DNA of 64,000 nucleotides from Crossiella sp. S99.2 (GCF_023094165.1 NZ_JALMDK010000001.1:1178001-1242000); one strand, 5' to 3'; positions 7,885 through 18,281 are shown, counted from the stretch's first letter. The notes: generated from the letters alone by a model not told the origin. Translations and numbers: made by a program.

Positions 7885-10845
7885 GTGGCCATGCGGCCCC
7901 CGGTCGGGATGCCGAAGCTATCCCGGCGTAGTCGGATCCTGCTCATTGTCGGCGCGCTGATTCTGGGCGCCTTCCTGTTGGCCTCCCAGCTGCTCGGCAC
8001 CTATGTCGACTGGCTGTGGTTCGGCGAAGTCGGCTTCCGCTCGGTGTTCACCACCGTGCTCTTCACCCGGATCGCGCTGTTCGTCGCGGTCGCCGTGCTC
8101 ATCGGCGGTTCAGTCGGGTTGAGCCTCTACTTCGCCTACCGCAGCCGGCCGGTGTTCGTGCCGGTGGCCGGTCCCGACGACCCGGTCTCGCGCTACCGCA
8201 CCGCGGTGCTGGCGCGGGTGCGGATCGTCGGCTGGGGCATCCCCCTCGCCGTCGGCCTGGTGGCCGGCACCGCGGCGCAGAGTGAATGGGAACGCGTCCA
8301 GCTGTTCCTGAACTCGGTGCCCTTCGGCGTCAACGACCCGGAGTTCGGCCGGGACATCAGCTTCTACGCCTTCCGCCTGCCCTTCTACGAATGGCTGGTG
8401 TCCTGGGCGTTCGTGGCGGTGGCCGGCGCGTTCTTTGTCGGACTGATCGCGCACTACATCTTCGGCGGCATCCGGCTGGCCGGCCGCGGCGGGCAGCTCT
8501 CCGTGCCCGCCCGCGTCCAGCTCGCCGTGCTCGCCGGGGTGTTCGTGCTGCTCTACGGCGTCTCCTACTACCTGGACCGGTTCGGGCTGCTGCTGAGCAC
8601 CCGCAAGGCCGAGTTCAACGGCGCGACCTACACCGATCTGCACGCGGTGATGCCGGCGAAGCTGATCCTCACCATCATCGCGGTGATCTGCGCGGTGGCC
8701 TTCTTCGTCGGCGCGTTCGTGCGCAACCTGCAGATCCCGGTGATCGCCGCGGTGCTGATGGTGCTCTCCAGCGTGCTGCTGGGCGCTGCCTGGCCGCTGC
8801 TGCTGGAGCAGTTCTCGGTGCGCCCGAACCCGATCGCCCGCGAGTCTCAATCCATTGAGCGCAACATCGCGGCGACCAGGAACGCGTACGGACTGACCCC
8901 GGACAAGGTCAAGTACACCGAGTACGCGGGCAAGTCCGACTCCTCGCAGGCCGAGGTCAAGGCGGACCAGGGCACCATCCCGAACATCCGGTTGCTGGAC
9001 CCGGGCGTGCTCGCGCCCACCTTCACCCAGCAGCAGCAGCGGAAGAACTTCTACTCCTTCGGCGACAAGCTGGACATCGACCGCTACACCCTCGACGGGA
9101 AGATCCAGGACTACATCGTCGCGGTCCGGGAACTGAACAGCGCGGGGCTGGCGGAGAACCAGCGGGACTGGCTCAACCGGCACCTCACCTACACCCACGG
9201 CGATGGTTTCGTCGCGGCCCCGGCGAACACGGTGAACTCCGCGCTGCAGGACGGCAGCGGCCAGGGCGGCTACCCGAACTACCAGGTCAGCGACCTTTCC
9301 ACGAAGAGCGCGTTCAACGTGGAACAGCCGCGGATCTACTTCGGTGAGAAGATCACCGACTACGCCATCGTGGGCAAGGCCGGTCAGGCCGCCGCGGAGT
9401 ACGACACGGACTCCAGCAAGTACACCTACACCGGCAAGGGCGGCGTGCCGATCGGGAACTGGTTCAACCGGCTGGCCTTCGCGGCCAACGAGGGTGAACG
9501 CAACATCCTGTTCTCGGGTGCGATCGGCGGCGACTCCAAGATCATCTACAACCGCAACCCGCGGGACCGGGTGATGAAGGCCGCGCCGTGGCTGACCGTG
9601 GACGCCGATCCGTACCCCGCGGTGGTGGACGGCCGGATCCAGTGGATCGTGGACGGCTACACCACGCTGCAGAACTACCCGTACGCCCAGCGCAGCTCGC
9701 TCGGCGAGACGGTGCAGGACTCGCTGCCGGGCCAGCCGCGGCTGCCCAACACGCAGATCAACTACATCCGCAACTCGGTCAAGGCCACCGTGGACGCCTA
9801 CGACGGCACGGTGACCCTGTACGCGGTGGACGAGCAGGACCCGGTGCTCAAGGCCTGGCGGGGCGTGTTCCCGAACCTGGTCAAGGGCAACAACGAGGTC
9901 AAGCCCTCGCTGCGGTCGCACTTCCGGTACCCGGAGGACCTGTTCAAGGTCCAGCGCAGCCTGCTGGCCCGCTACCACGTCGAGCAGCCCGGTGTGTTCT
10001 TCAACCAGAACGAGTTCTGGGACGTGCCGGACGATCCGACCGACGAGACCGTGGGCACCTCCACCGCCACCGGCAACCGCGAGGGCAAGCAGCCCCCGTA
10101 TTACGTGGTGGCCCAGCTCAACGGCCAGACCAAGCCGACCTTCCAGCTGACCAGTGCGTTGACCGGTCTGCGCAGGGAGTTCCTGGCGGCCTGGGTGAGC
10201 GCCTCGTCCGATCCGGACACCTACGGTCAGATCAACGTGCTCAGATTGCCGACCAACACCCAGACCGAGGGTCCTGGTCAGGTGCAGAACAGGTTCTTCT
10301 CCACACCTGAGGTGACGGAGAACCGGACGCTGTTCAGCAACCCGAACGCGAGCGCGGTCAACGGCAACCTGATCACGCTGCCGGTGGCCGGTGGTCTGCT
10401 GTACGTGGAGCCGATCTACATCCAGCGCAAGGACCAGAACGCCTTCCCGCAGCTGGCCAGGGTGCTGGTGAGCTTCGGGAACCGGGTCGGGTTCAAGCCG
10501 ACCCTGGCCGAGGCGCTGGACCAGGTCTTCGGGGCCGGCGCGGGTTCGAACATCACGAACCCCGGTCAGCCGGGCGGTGGCACCACCACGCCGGGCCAGC
10601 CGCCGAACCCGAACACCGGTGGCCTCAACGACGCCGCGCAACGTGCGGCGGCGGACATGGTCTCGGCCTGGGCGAAGTACAAGAAGGCGCAGACCGATGG
10701 GGACTACGCGACCCAGGGTCAGGCGCTGAAGGACCTCGACGACGCGTCCAAGCGGTTCGACACGGCCCGTCAGGCGCCGCCGCCGCAGCAGCCGCCGCCT
10801 TCGAGCAGTAACCAGCCGCCGCCCACCTCGAAGCCGGGCGGCTGA
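7885..10845 (+). CDS. UPF0182 family large membrane protein
   Basis: 986 aa. The N-terminal third has about seven predicted membrane helices (for example 'ILLIVGALILGAFLL', 'IALFVAVAVLIGGSVGLSL'). A large extracytoplasmic domain follows, and the tail is Pro/Gln/Ser-rich ('PPPQQPPPSSSNQPPP'), likely disordered and exposed. The length and layout match UPF0182 (Rv3193c-like), which is widespread in actinobacteria without a settled role. The GTG-GCC-ATG start (7885, or 7891) is accepted. It is transcribed alone; two hairpins follow before the initiator tRNA promoter. Confidence 0.9.
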   Translation: MAMRPPVGMPKLSRRSRILLIVGALILGAFLLASQLLGTYVDWLWFGEVGFRSVFTTVLFTRIALFVAVAVLIGGSVGLSLYFAYRSRPVFVPVAGPDDPVSRYRTAVLARVRIVGWGIPLAVGLVAGTAAQSEWERVQLFLNSVPFGVNDPEFGRDISFYAFRLPFYEWLVSWAFVAVAGAFFVGLIAHYIFGGIRLAGRGGQLSVPARVQLAVLAGVFVLLYGVSYYLDRFGLLLSTRKAEFNGATYTDLHAVMPAKLILTIIAVICAVAFFVGAFVRNLQIPVIAAVLMVLSSVLLGAAWPLLLEQFSVRPNPIARESQSIERNIAATRNAYGLTPDKVKYTEYAGKSDSSQAEVKADQGTIPNIRLLDPGVLAPTFTQQQQRKNFYSFGDKLDIDRYTLDGKIQDYIVAVRELNSAGLAENQRDWLNRHLTYTHGDGFVAAPANTVNSALQDGSGQGGYPNYQVSDLSTKSAFNVEQPRIYFGEKITDYAIVGKAGQAAAEYDTDSSKYTYTGKGGVPIGNWFNRLAFAANEGERNILFSGAIGGDSKIIYNRNPRDRVMKAAPWLTVDADPYPAVVDGRIQWIVDGYTTLQNYPYAQRSSLGETVQDSLPGQPRLPNTQINYIRNSVKATVDAYDGTVTLYAVDEQDPVLKAWRGVFPNLVKGNNEVKPSLRSHFRYPEDLFKVQRSLLARYHVEQPGVFFNQNEFWDVPDDPTDETVGTSTATGNREGKQPPYYVVAQLNGQTKPTFQLTSALTGLRREFLAAWVSASSDPDTYGQINVLRLPTNTQTEGPGQVQNRFFSTPEVTENRTLFSNPNASAVNGNLITLPVAGGLLYVEPIYIQRKDQNAFPQLARVLVSFGNRVGFKPTLAEALDQVFGAGAGSNITNPGQPGGGTTTPGQPPNPNTGGLNDAAQRAAADMVSAWAKYKKAQTDGDYATQGQALKDLDDASKRFDTARQAPPPQQPPPSSSNQPPPTSKPGG

Positions 10846-10923
10846 TTCCGGGTGCGGGGTGGATCACATTTCTGGGTCCCCAGGTGATTCACCCCGCGCT
10901 TCCGGAGCGCGAAAGTCATGGTC

Positions 10924-10943
10924 AGGCCCGGTTCGCCGGGCCT
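10924..10943 (+). terminator. hairpin terminator after UPF0182 gene
   Basis: AGGCCCGG-TTCG-CCGGGCCT is an 8-bp stem with a stable UUCG tetraloop, followed by TTCCGCTTTT. A second, larger imperfect inverted repeat (10854-10866 with 10885-10897, one G:U pair) lies just upstream. Together they occupy the 300-bp gap before the tRNA promoter. Confidence 0.65.
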
Positions 10944-11053
10944 TTCCGCTTTTCCGGGGTACGCGAGGGCGGGGTCGTGATCTCCGGGTCGCGGCCGGGC
11001 TGCGGTAGGCTGACGACAGTTCCCGCAGGTCAGGGGCGGTTTTACCCCCCGAT

Positions 11054-11082
11054 TTGGAAATGGTTGGACCGCCGTGTAAAGT
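11054..11082 (+). promoter_or_regulatory. sigma70-type promoter of the initiator tRNA
   Basis: TTGGAA (11054-11059), a 17-bp spacer and TAAAGT (11077-11082) form a good housekeeping promoter. It would start transcription about 55-60 nt before the mature tRNA end. Confidence 0.55.
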
Positions 11083-11146
11083 AGTTCCTGTCAGCAAGAA
11101 CGACAGAAAAAAAGCAAGAAGCTCCAAAGCACCAAAAGCTAGACGG

Positions 11147-11220
11147 CGCGGGGTGGAGCAGCTCGGTAGCTCGCTGGGCTCATAACCCAGAGGTCACAGG
11201 TTCGAATCCTGTCCCCGCTA
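11147..11220 (+). tRNA. initiator tRNA-fMet (CAT)
   Basis: 74 nt without an encoded CCA. The anticodon loop CTCATAA is closed by three consecutive G:C pairs (GGG/CCC), the hallmark of initiator tRNA. Position 1 (C) faces T at position 72, an unpaired end as in bacterial initiators (C:A in E. coli). The T arm ACAGG-TTCGAAT-CCTGT is intact. It stands alone, with its own promoter and a strong terminator. Confidence 0.95.
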
Positions 11221-11224
11221 CTAG

Positions 11225-11269
11225 ATCCGGCCCCCAGGGTTTCACACCCTGGGGGCCGGATTCTTTTTG
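11225..11269 (+). terminator. rho-independent terminator of tRNA-fMet
   Basis: A perfect 16-bp stem (11225-11240 pairing with 11246-11261, loop TTCAC) is followed by TCTTTTTG. It is one of the strongest canonical terminators in the window. Confidence 0.9.
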
Positions 11270-11323
11270 TCCTTTGTCGAGGTTCGAGCCGGGGGCTCGC
11301 GCCGAGACCCCGGCCGCACCGGC

Positions 11324-11902
11324 TCAGTAGTTGCCGAGCAGGCGGTGGAAGTTGCGGGCCTGGACCTCCGCGTCGAAGAACGCCGCCGGCGCCGCGTCGC
11401 CCAGGCTCAGCAGTTCGACCACCATGCCGGTGCCCAGGCTGGCCAGCAGCTGGTTCAGGTCCGGGGACGGCTCGGCGCCGCCGATGGCGCGCATCATCCG
11501 GCCCTGCCAGTCCACGAACCGCTCCCTGGCCGCGGCCACCCCCTGGCGCAGTTCCGGGCGGCGGACCGCCTCCAGGGTCAGTTCCATCATGGCGATGGTC
11601 AGGGTGGGGTCGGCGCGGATGGCGTGCATGTTGCCGGTGATCAGCTGGGCCAGTTCCAGCGCGGTCTTGGGCGCGGCCTCGGTGAAGGAGGTCATCAGGG
11701 CGAGCTGGCGCTGCGCCACCCGGTCCTGGGCGGCCGCCAGCAGGGCCAGGCGGGTGCGGAAGTAGTACGAGGTGGACCCGGCCGCGATACCGGCCTTGGC
11801 GTCCACCGCGCGGTGCGTCAGGCCCCGGGAGCCGTGTTCGGCGAGCACCTCGATGGCCGCGTCGGCGATGGCCTCGCGGCGGGTGGGCTGCTCGTTGCTC
11901 AT
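11324..11902 (-). CDS. TetR family transcriptional regulator, divergent from a P450 gene
   Basis: 192 aa. The N-terminal helix-turn-helix is visible ('RREAIADAAIEVLAEHG' ... 'AGIAAGSTSYYFRTR'), followed by a helical ligand-binding domain ending near 'NFHRLLGNY'. The ATG at 11902 (MSNEQPT) fits better than the upstream ATG at 11914. Its start lies 92 bp from the divergent P450 start. Two copies of a CTCTAC-N4-GTAGAG palindrome lie between them, so it most likely represses both itself and the P450. The effector ligand is unknown. Confidence 0.88.
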   Translation of the reverse strand: MSNEQPTRREAIADAAIEVLAEHGSRGLTHRAVDAKAGIAAGSTSYYFRTRLALLAAAQDRVAQRQLALMTSFTEAAPKTALELAQLITGNMHAIRADPTLTIAMMELTLEAVRRPELRQGVAAARERFVDWQGRMMRAIGGAEPSPDLNQLLASLGTGMVVELLSLGDAAPAAFFDAEVQARNFHRLLGNY

Positions 11903-11933
11903 GGTTGCTCGCACCTCGGCGTCTTGCGGTGTA

Positions 11934-11966
11934 CTCTACGGCTGTAGAGCCTCTACATCCGTAGAG
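11934..11966. promoter_or_regulatory. tandem TetR operator: two CTCTAC-N4-GTAGAG palindromes
   Basis: Perfect 6-bp half sites with a 4-bp spacer occur at 11934-11949 and 11951-11966, with centres 17 bp apart. They are midway between the divergent TetR and P450 genes, the expected place for an autoregulating repressor. Confidence 0.75.
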
Positions 11967-11994
11967 TCTGGGCCAGAATCTGGGGGAGTGTGTC

Positions 11995-13209
<1,215 letters not shown>

Positions 13210-13218
13210 GGGGGAGAA

Positions 13219-13250
13219 CGGGCCGGTCCGCCAACCTGGGGACCGGCCCG
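13219..13250. terminator. hairpin between P450 and Cys-rich gene
   Basis: A perfect 11-bp stem CGGGCCGGTCC / GGACCGGCCCG with a 10-nt loop lies between two convergent genes and probably serves both directions. Confidence 0.65.
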
Positions 13251-13262
13251 CCTACTCCTGGC

Positions 13263-13499
13263 TCAGAGGCCCTTCACCCAGGCATGCGCGCAACCGGGTG
13301 AGCACACCCGGCCGTCGCCGTTGGCCACGGAGTGCGGCTTGAGCTTCTTCCCGCACACCATGCAGTTGTCTCGTGGTCCGGTCTCGGTGAGCTTCTGCGG
13401 GATCAACGCCTTCGCCCGCGCGGTCACGTTGCTCTTGACCTTGGTCGTGACCTCGTCCTTCTTCTCGGCCAACTTCGTTCGGAACCAACTGCGATGCAC
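13263..13499 (-). CDS. small Cys-rich (zinc-ribbon-like) protein
   Basis: 78 aa. The N-terminal half is basic and helical ('RTKLAEKKDEVTTKVKSN'). The C-terminal half carries CMVC at residues 46-49 and CSPGC at 66-70, suggesting one bound zinc, and His residues lie nearby. I do not recognise a named family. The GTG start gives MHRSWFRTKL; longer readings upstream run antisense to nothing useful and lack coding character. It is convergent with the P450 and 164 bp downstream of the AraC-type gene on the same strand, so partial co-transcription is possible. Function unknown. Confidence 0.65.
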   Translation of the reverse strand: MHRSWFRTKLAEKKDEVTTKVKSNVTARAKALIPQKLTETGPRDNCMVCGKKLKPHSVANGDGRVCSPGCAHAWVKGL

Positions 13500-13663
13500 G
13501 GCAGGAACCTCCCCGTCACAGGATCTGCTCGTCGGCGGACGACGGAGCCCGTACGGCGTTGGACGAGCCCCGCGCCGAGTGATCTTCCGGGCTGTTCGGC
13601 CGTCCGGGGTAGACCTGTGCGCGGGAAACACCGGTCCGCGCGGGGCGAACCACCCGCGTGGGG

Positions 13664-14632
13664 CTACGGAACGCGCTGCTGGCTGCGCTGCGTGAAGGAC
13701 CGCCGGTACTCGCCGGGCGGTAGACCATAGGCGTTCTTGAACACCTTGCTGAAGTGCGCGGCGTCCCGGAACCCCCACGCCGCCGCCAGCACCGCCACCG
13801 GGCGGCCGGCCTGGGTGACATCGCGCAGATCGCTGCGGCAGCGCTCCAGCCGCCGGGCCCGCACATAGGCGGCCAGTGATTCGGGCCGGTCCTGGAACAA
13901 CTTGTGCAGGTATCTGGTGGAGACGTGGTGCGCGGCCGCGATCGACTCCGGGTCCAGGTCCGGATCGTGCAGCTGGGTCTCCACGAAGGAGAGCACCCGT
14001 AACAGCAGCGCCCGCCGGGCCGAGTCCGGCTCGATGGACCGCGGCGCCAGGTGCTCGCCGAGCAACACGCCGAGCAGGTCGAGCAGGTTGTCGGTGAGCC
14101 GCACGCCCGCCGCGCCGTCGGTTTCGTCCATTGTGGACACCACGTGCCGCATCAGCTGGGCCACCACCTCGCCGAGCCCGGCCGAGGTGGGCAGCCGCAA
14201 CGCACGGAGCCGGTCGTACTCGTCCAGCCCGGCCAGCAGCCTGCGCGGGTACTGCAGCACCAGCAGCCGCACCTGCTCGGGCATCACCATCTCGTAGGGC
14301 CGGGAGCCGTCGTAGAGCACCAGGTCGCCTGGACCCAGCTCGGTCCGCCGCCCGTCCTGGCTCAGCACGCAGTTGCCCTGTGCCACCAAGGTGGTCTTGC
14401 ACAGCTCGGTGCCGGTCTCCCCGCCGCGCCGGGCCCGTCGGATGATGTGCGGGCTGGCGGTGATCTCGTTCACCTGCACCGCGCCGAAGCGCTGGCCACG
14501 CAGGCGGGCCCGGAAATCGCCCGGCCGCGCGTCGGTGATCTCGATCGGCATCGCCGCCCGTTCGCCCGCGTCCCGCCAGAAGTCAAGGCGGTCGCGCTCG
14601 GTGACGGTGCTGGTGTGCACGAGCACGGGCAT
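13664..14632 (-). CDS. AraC family regulator with cupin-like sensor domain
   Basis: 322 aa. The N-terminal 180 residues look like the 'AraC-binding-like' domain of the NphR/FeaR type (about 'FWRDAGERAAMPIEI', 'LSQDGRRTELGPGDLVLYDG'). The C-terminus has two helix-turn-helices, 'DPESIAAAHHVSTRYLHKLF' and 'VAVLAAAWGFRDAAHFSKVF'. The ATG at 14632 has a GGAGG ribosome-binding site. It is divergent from the TPP enzyme gene; GTGCGTGCG direct repeats spaced exactly 21 bp in the intergenic region are plausible binding sites. It likely senses a small organic ligand and controls the TPP enzyme. Confidence 0.88.
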   Translation of the reverse strand: MPVLVHTSTVTERDRLDFWRDAGERAAMPIEITDARPGDFRARLRGQRFGAVQVNEITASPHIIRRARRGGETGTELCKTTLVAQGNCVLSQDGRRTELGPGDLVLYDGSRPYEMVMPEQVRLLVLQYPRRLLAGLDEYDRLRALRLPTSAGLGEVVAQLMRHVVSTMDETDGAAGVRLTDNLLDLLGVLLGEHLAPRSIEPDSARRALLLRVLSFVETQLHDPDLDPESIAAAHHVSTRYLHKLFQDRPESLAAYVRARRLERCRSDLRDVTQAGRPVAVLAAAWGFRDAAHFSKVFKNAYGLPPGEYRRSFTQRSQQRVP

Positions 14633-14672
14633 GGGCGGGCCTCCTCCTCTATCCGACCAGTGAACCGGGTCA

Positions 14673-14702
14673 GTGCGTGCGTTGCCAACCAGTGTGCGTG
14701 CG
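14673..14702. promoter_or_regulatory. 21-bp-spaced direct repeats, candidate AraC-type operator
   Basis: GTGCGTGCG occurs at 14673-14681 and again at 14694-14702, an exact two-helical-turn interval typical of AraC-family half sites. It lies between the divergent AraC and TPP-enzyme genes. Confidence 0.5.
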
Positions 14703-14772
14703 CGCACGGACAATCGTTGCTCCATTCGGTGATCAAGACTGCCGGTGCGAAGCGAGGAAACGGGGACCGCTC

Positions 14773-16374
14773 ATGCGCATGACCGGCGGACAGGCCCTGG
14801 TCGCGCAGCTGCTCGCCGAGGGCGTCCGCGATCTGGCCGGGGTGCCGCACGACCTGCTGCGCCCGGCCACCGAGGCGATCGCGCGCACCGGCGGCGCACT
14901 GCGCTGCTACACCGCGCGGCACGAGCAGGCCGCGGCCCGGATGGCCGACGGTTACGCCAGGGCGTCAGGGCGGATCGGGGTCTGCCTGGTCGGACCGGGC
15001 GCAGGCGTGCTGGACGCGTTGTCCGGGCTGGCCACCGCGCACAGCCGGTCCACCCCGGTGCTGCTGCTGGCCGGTCAGGTGCCCTCGCACCTGCTCGGCG
15101 CCGGACTCGGGCTGCCACACGAACTGCCCGACCAGTCCGGCGTGCTGGCCGCGCTGACCACGCACTGCGCACTGGCCAGGCGGCCGGAGCAGGTGCCTGC
15201 CATGGTGCGCACCGCGGTCCGCGCGCTGCGCACGGGCCGGCCGCGCCCGGTGGCGCTGGAGCTGCCGCCGGACGTGCTGGCCGCCGAGGCCGACATCCGG
15301 TTGCTGGATCCCGGCCTGGACACCGTCTGTCCGGTGCGCCCGGACCAGGGTGAGATCGAGGCCGCCGCGAAGTTGCTGCGCGGCGCACGCAAACCCGTGC
15401 TGTACGCGGGCTGGGGCGTGCAGGCCGCCGACGCGGACGCCGAACTGCTCGCGCTGGCCGAAACCCTGGGCGCGCCGGTGGTCACCAGCCTCGGCGGTCC
15501 CGGCGCGATTCCCGGCGATCACCCGCTGGCCTTCCCCCACCTGGCGGGCAGGCAGTTGCTGCGAGCGGCCGATGTGGTGCTGGCCGTTGGCGCCCGGTTC
15601 CTGGAGTCCACCGGCGAGCCCAACCGGATCGGCGCGCACACCAGGCTGGTGCTGCTCAACGCCGACGAGCACGATCTGGGCGCCCCGCGCGAGCCGGATG
15701 TGACCGTGCACGCCGACGCCCGGCTGGGCCTGGCCGCGCTGACCGAGGCGGTCGGCCAGCTGCGCGACCGGGGCTGGCCGGTGTCCACTGTGGACCGGAT
15801 CTGGGCGTGGACCGCGCGCGAGCTGACCGCCTGCGGCCCGCAGCTCGGCTGGGTTTCCGCGCTGCGCAAGGCGATCCCCGCCGACGGCGTGCTGGTCGAC
15901 GAGGTCGGCCCGATCGGCTGTGTGGTCCCTTCGGCCTACCCGGTATTGGAACCGCGAACCTTCCTGGCCGCCGGACAGGACGGCGGGCTGGGCGGCGCCT
16001 TCGCCACCGCGCTGGGCGCCAAGCTGGCGCAACCGGACCGGCCGGTGGTGGCGCTGCTCGGTGACGGGGTCTCGGCCTGGAACCCGCAGGAGCTGGCCAC
16101 CGCCAAGCGTTATCGGATCGGTGTGGTCACGGTGGTGTTCAACGAGAACCCGGCAGGCGTGGACTTCCTTGGCCTGGCCAAGGCTTTCGGCGTGCGCGGC
16201 TTCCGCGCGAGCGATCCGGACTCGCTCTGCGCCGCGGTGGCCCAGGCGATCAACCTGGCCGAACCCGCGCTGGTGGAGGTGCCCACCGGGCCCATGCCCA
16301 GTCCAGGACATCTGGTGCGCGAGCGGAGATCCCCGCGGCCGGCGGTCTCAGTCCGCAGAGGGCCATTCGGGTGA
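14773..16374 (+). CDS. thiamine-pyrophosphate-dependent enzyme (acetolactate synthase/benzoylformate decarboxylase-like)
   Basis: 533 aa, the usual length of this superfamily. The N-terminal PYR domain has 'CYTARHEQAAARMADGYAR' with the glutamate that activates TPP, a central domain lies around 190-330, and the C-terminal PP domain has the GDG cofactor motif 'VVALLGDGVSAWNPQELATA' followed by 'VVFNENPAG'. It may be a decarboxylase, carboligase or oxalyl-CoA-type enzyme; there is no small regulatory subunit gene nearby, arguing against a biosynthetic acetolactate synthase. The ATG at 14773 is preferred; control by the divergent AraC regulator is likely. Confidence 0.85.
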   Translation: MRMTGGQALVAQLLAEGVRDLAGVPHDLLRPATEAIARTGGALRCYTARHEQAAARMADGYARASGRIGVCLVGPGAGVLDALSGLATAHSRSTPVLLLAGQVPSHLLGAGLGLPHELPDQSGVLAALTTHCALARRPEQVPAMVRTAVRALRTGRPRPVALELPPDVLAAEADIRLLDPGLDTVCPVRPDQGEIEAAAKLLRGARKPVLYAGWGVQAADADAELLALAETLGAPVVTSLGGPGAIPGDHPLAFPHLAGRQLLRAADVVLAVGARFLESTGEPNRIGAHTRLVLLNADEHDLGAPREPDVTVHADARLGLAALTEAVGQLRDRGWPVSTVDRIWAWTARELTACGPQLGWVSALRKAIPADGVLVDEVGPIGCVVPSAYPVLEPRTFLAAGQDGGLGGAFATALGAKLAQPDRPVVALLGDGVSAWNPQELATAKRYRIGVVTVVFNENPAGVDFLGLAKAFGVRGFRASDPDSLCAAVAQAINLAEPALVEVPTGPMPSPGHLVRERRSPRPAVSVRRGPFG

Positions 16375-16471
16375 TCACCAGGCCCGTTCGGCCCAGAGCG
16401 CGACCATACACAATGGACAGAACGGCTGACCAATGTGGACAGCGGAGGAAAGCCGTGGCACCGTTGAACAT

Positions 16472-16972
16472 GTGTCAGAACTGAACGCGACTGCCGCGGC
16501 TCTCCTCGGCCTGCTGCACGACGGTCCCAAGACCGGCGGCCAGCTCGTTGCTGCCGCAACGGAACGCTTCGGTGCGTTCTTCAGCGTCACGCGCAGCCAG
16601 GTCTACCGGGAACTGCCCGCGCTGGCTGAGGGCGGCCTGCTGAAGCTCGGCAAGCAGGGGCCGCGCTCCAGCCAGCAGTACCTCATCACGGCCGCAGGCA
16701 AGAAGGCTTTCAAGGCCTGGCTTGCCACCGAGCCGGGACCCGACCACCTGCGCAGCCCGTTGATCCTGCGGCTGATGCACGCCGGCTCGTTGCCGGCCAA
16801 GCAGCGCCAGACGCTGGTCGACTCCGCCAAGCAGGCCTACAACGGCCAGCTGGACGAGGCCCGCAACTCGGCCAAGGCCGCCCAGGACCCCTACGCCAAG
16901 GCCGCGGCGGACTTCGCCGTGGCGCACACCCGGGCAGTCATCAAGCTGCTCGACGCCATCCCCGTCACCTGA
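16472..16972 (+). CDS. PadR family transcriptional regulator
   Basis: 166 aa. A winged helix at the N-terminus ('[20 protein letters not shown]' ... '[20 protein letters not shown]') carries the PadR signature, and '[17 protein letters not shown]' forms the wing and start of the helical C-terminal domain. The GTG giving [13 protein letters not shown] matches the usual family N-terminus; an ATG at 16433 would add 13 residues. It is immediately upstream of prfB (29 bp) on the same strand. The target genes are not evident. Confidence 0.85.
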   Translation: MSELNATAAALLGLLHDGPKTGGQLVAAATERFGAFFSVTRSQVYRELPALAEGGLLKLGKQGPRSSQQYLITAAGKKAFKAWLATEPGPDHLRSPLILRLMHAGSLPAKQRQTLVDSAKQAYNGQLDEARNSAKAAQDPYAKAAADFAVAHTRAVIKLLDAIPVT

Positions 16973-17001
16973 GCGGCGGCTTCCCAGTACGCTCTAGGGC
17001 T

Positions 17002-18102
17002 GTGAACCCCGACGTCGCAGCCGACCTCAAGGACCTCTCCGCCACGCTGGCCAGTGTTGAGGCGGTGATGGGCCTCGACAAGTTGCGTGCCGAGGTTGCC
17101 GATCTCGATGAGCAGGTCGCCCAGCCGGACCTGTGGAACGACCAGGAACGGGCCCAGCAGGTCACCAGCCGGCTCTCCCACAAGAAGGGCGAGCTGCGCC
17201 GGGTGACCGAGCTGCGCTCGCGCCTGGACGACCTCGGCGTGCTCTACGAGCTGGCCGAGGAAGAGGAGGACGAGTCCTCGGTCGCCGACGCGAACAAGGA
17301 ACTCGCCCTCCTGCGGGACTCGATCGCCTCGCTGGAGGTGCGCACGCTGCTCTCCGGTGAGTACGACTCCCGGGAGGCGCTGGTCTCTGTGCGCGCCGAG
17401 GCCGGTGGCGTGGACGCCGCCGACTTCGCCGAGATGCTCATGCGGATGTACCTGCGCTGGGCCGAGCGGCACGGTTACCCCACCGACGTGTTCGATGTCT
17501 CACACGCCGAAGAGGCGGGCATCAAGTCGGCCACCTTCCGGGTCAAGTCACCCTTCGCCTACGGCACCCTCTCGGTCGAGCAGGGCACGCACCGGCTGGT
17601 GCGCATCTCGCCCTTCGACAACCAGGGCCGCCGCCAGACCTCCTTCGCCGCGGTCGAGGTGGTGCCGGTGGTCGAGCAGTCCGACCACGTCGAGATCGAC
17701 GAGAAGGACCTGCGCATCGACGTCTACCGCTCCTCCGGCCCCGGTGGCCAGGGCGTGAACACCACCGACTCGGCGGTGCGCATCACGCACATCCCGACCG
17801 GCATCGTGGTCTCCTGCCAGAACGAGCGCAGCCAGCTGCAGAACAAGGCCACCGCCATGGGCGTGCTCCAGGCCAAGCTGCTGGAGCGGCGCCGCCAGGA
17901 GGAGAAGGCCAAGATGGACGCGCTCAAGGCCGACGGCGGCGGTTCCTGGGGCAACCAGATGCGCTCCTACGTGCTGCACCCGTACCAGATGGTCAAGGAC
18001 CTGCGCACCGAGCACGAGGTGGGCAATCCCTCAGCAGTGCTCGACGGGGACATCGACGGCTTCCTGGAGGCGGGCATCCGCTGGCGCCGGACCAGCGAAT
18101 AA
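17002..18102 (+). CDS. prfB: peptide chain release factor 2
   Basis: 366 aa, full length. RF2 recognises UGA and UAA stop codons on the ribosome. The stop-recognition motif SPF is present in '[17 protein letters not shown]', and the catalytic GGQ loop is in '[20 protein letters not shown]'. The reading frame is continuous from the GTG start, so the programmed +1 frameshift that autoregulates RF2 in many other bacteria is absent. The order prfB-ftsE-ftsX-smpB is conserved in actinobacteria. A repeat element, not a gene, separates it from ftsE. Confidence 0.97.
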   Translation: MNPDVAADLKDLSATLASVEAVMGLDKLRAEVADLDEQVAQPDLWNDQERAQQVTSRLSHKKGELRRVTELRSRLDDLGVLYELAEEEEDESSVADANKELALLRDSIASLEVRTLLSGEYDSREALVSVRAEAGGVDAADFAEMLMRMYLRWAERHGYPTDVFDVSHAEEAGIKSATFRVKSPFAYGTLSVEQGTHRLVRISPFDNQGRRQTSFAAVEVVPVVEQSDHVEIDEKDLRIDVYRSSGPGGQGVNTTDSAVRITHIPTGIVVSCQNERSQLQNKATAMGVLQAKLLERRRQEEKAKMDALKADGGGSWGNQMRSYVLHPYQMVKDLRTEHEVGNPSAVLDGDIDGFLEAGIRWRRTSE

Positions 18103-18109
18103 GTCGAAC

Positions 18110-18281
18110 GAACAGGACCCAGGTCCTGTTCCGTGGATCTTGCACACGATCGCCGGGCCCAGGCCGCCCCTGGCGGCACCGCCACAACGACCAAGTACGC
18201 CCGGTACGAGGCCGTCGCGGCGGCACCACCAGGAACGACCTGGACTCCGGCGCTCACGCACAAGATCCACGGAACAGGACC
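18110..18281. repeat. MITE-like element with 21-bp perfect inverted termini
   Basis: The segment 18122-18142 is repeated exactly, inverted, at 18261-18281 (21/21 bases; core GGTCCTGTTCCGTGG). A third partial copy precedes it, so 18110-18131 is itself a 10-bp hairpin with a CA centre (GAACAGGACC / GGTCCTGTTC). The roughly 118-bp interior has no open frame of note. The element starts 8 bp after prfB and ends 98 bp before ftsE. It may be a miniature mobile element or a mobile intergenic terminator; no transposase is nearby. Confidence 0.5.

Noticed and set aside
8110..10641. 843-codon minus-strand frame
   Set aside because: Antisense of the UPF0182 gene; no domain signal and Arg/Gly/Val-rich.
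17002..17120. Programmed frameshift in prfB
   Set aside because: The frame is continuous with no early in-frame TGA and no slippery site.
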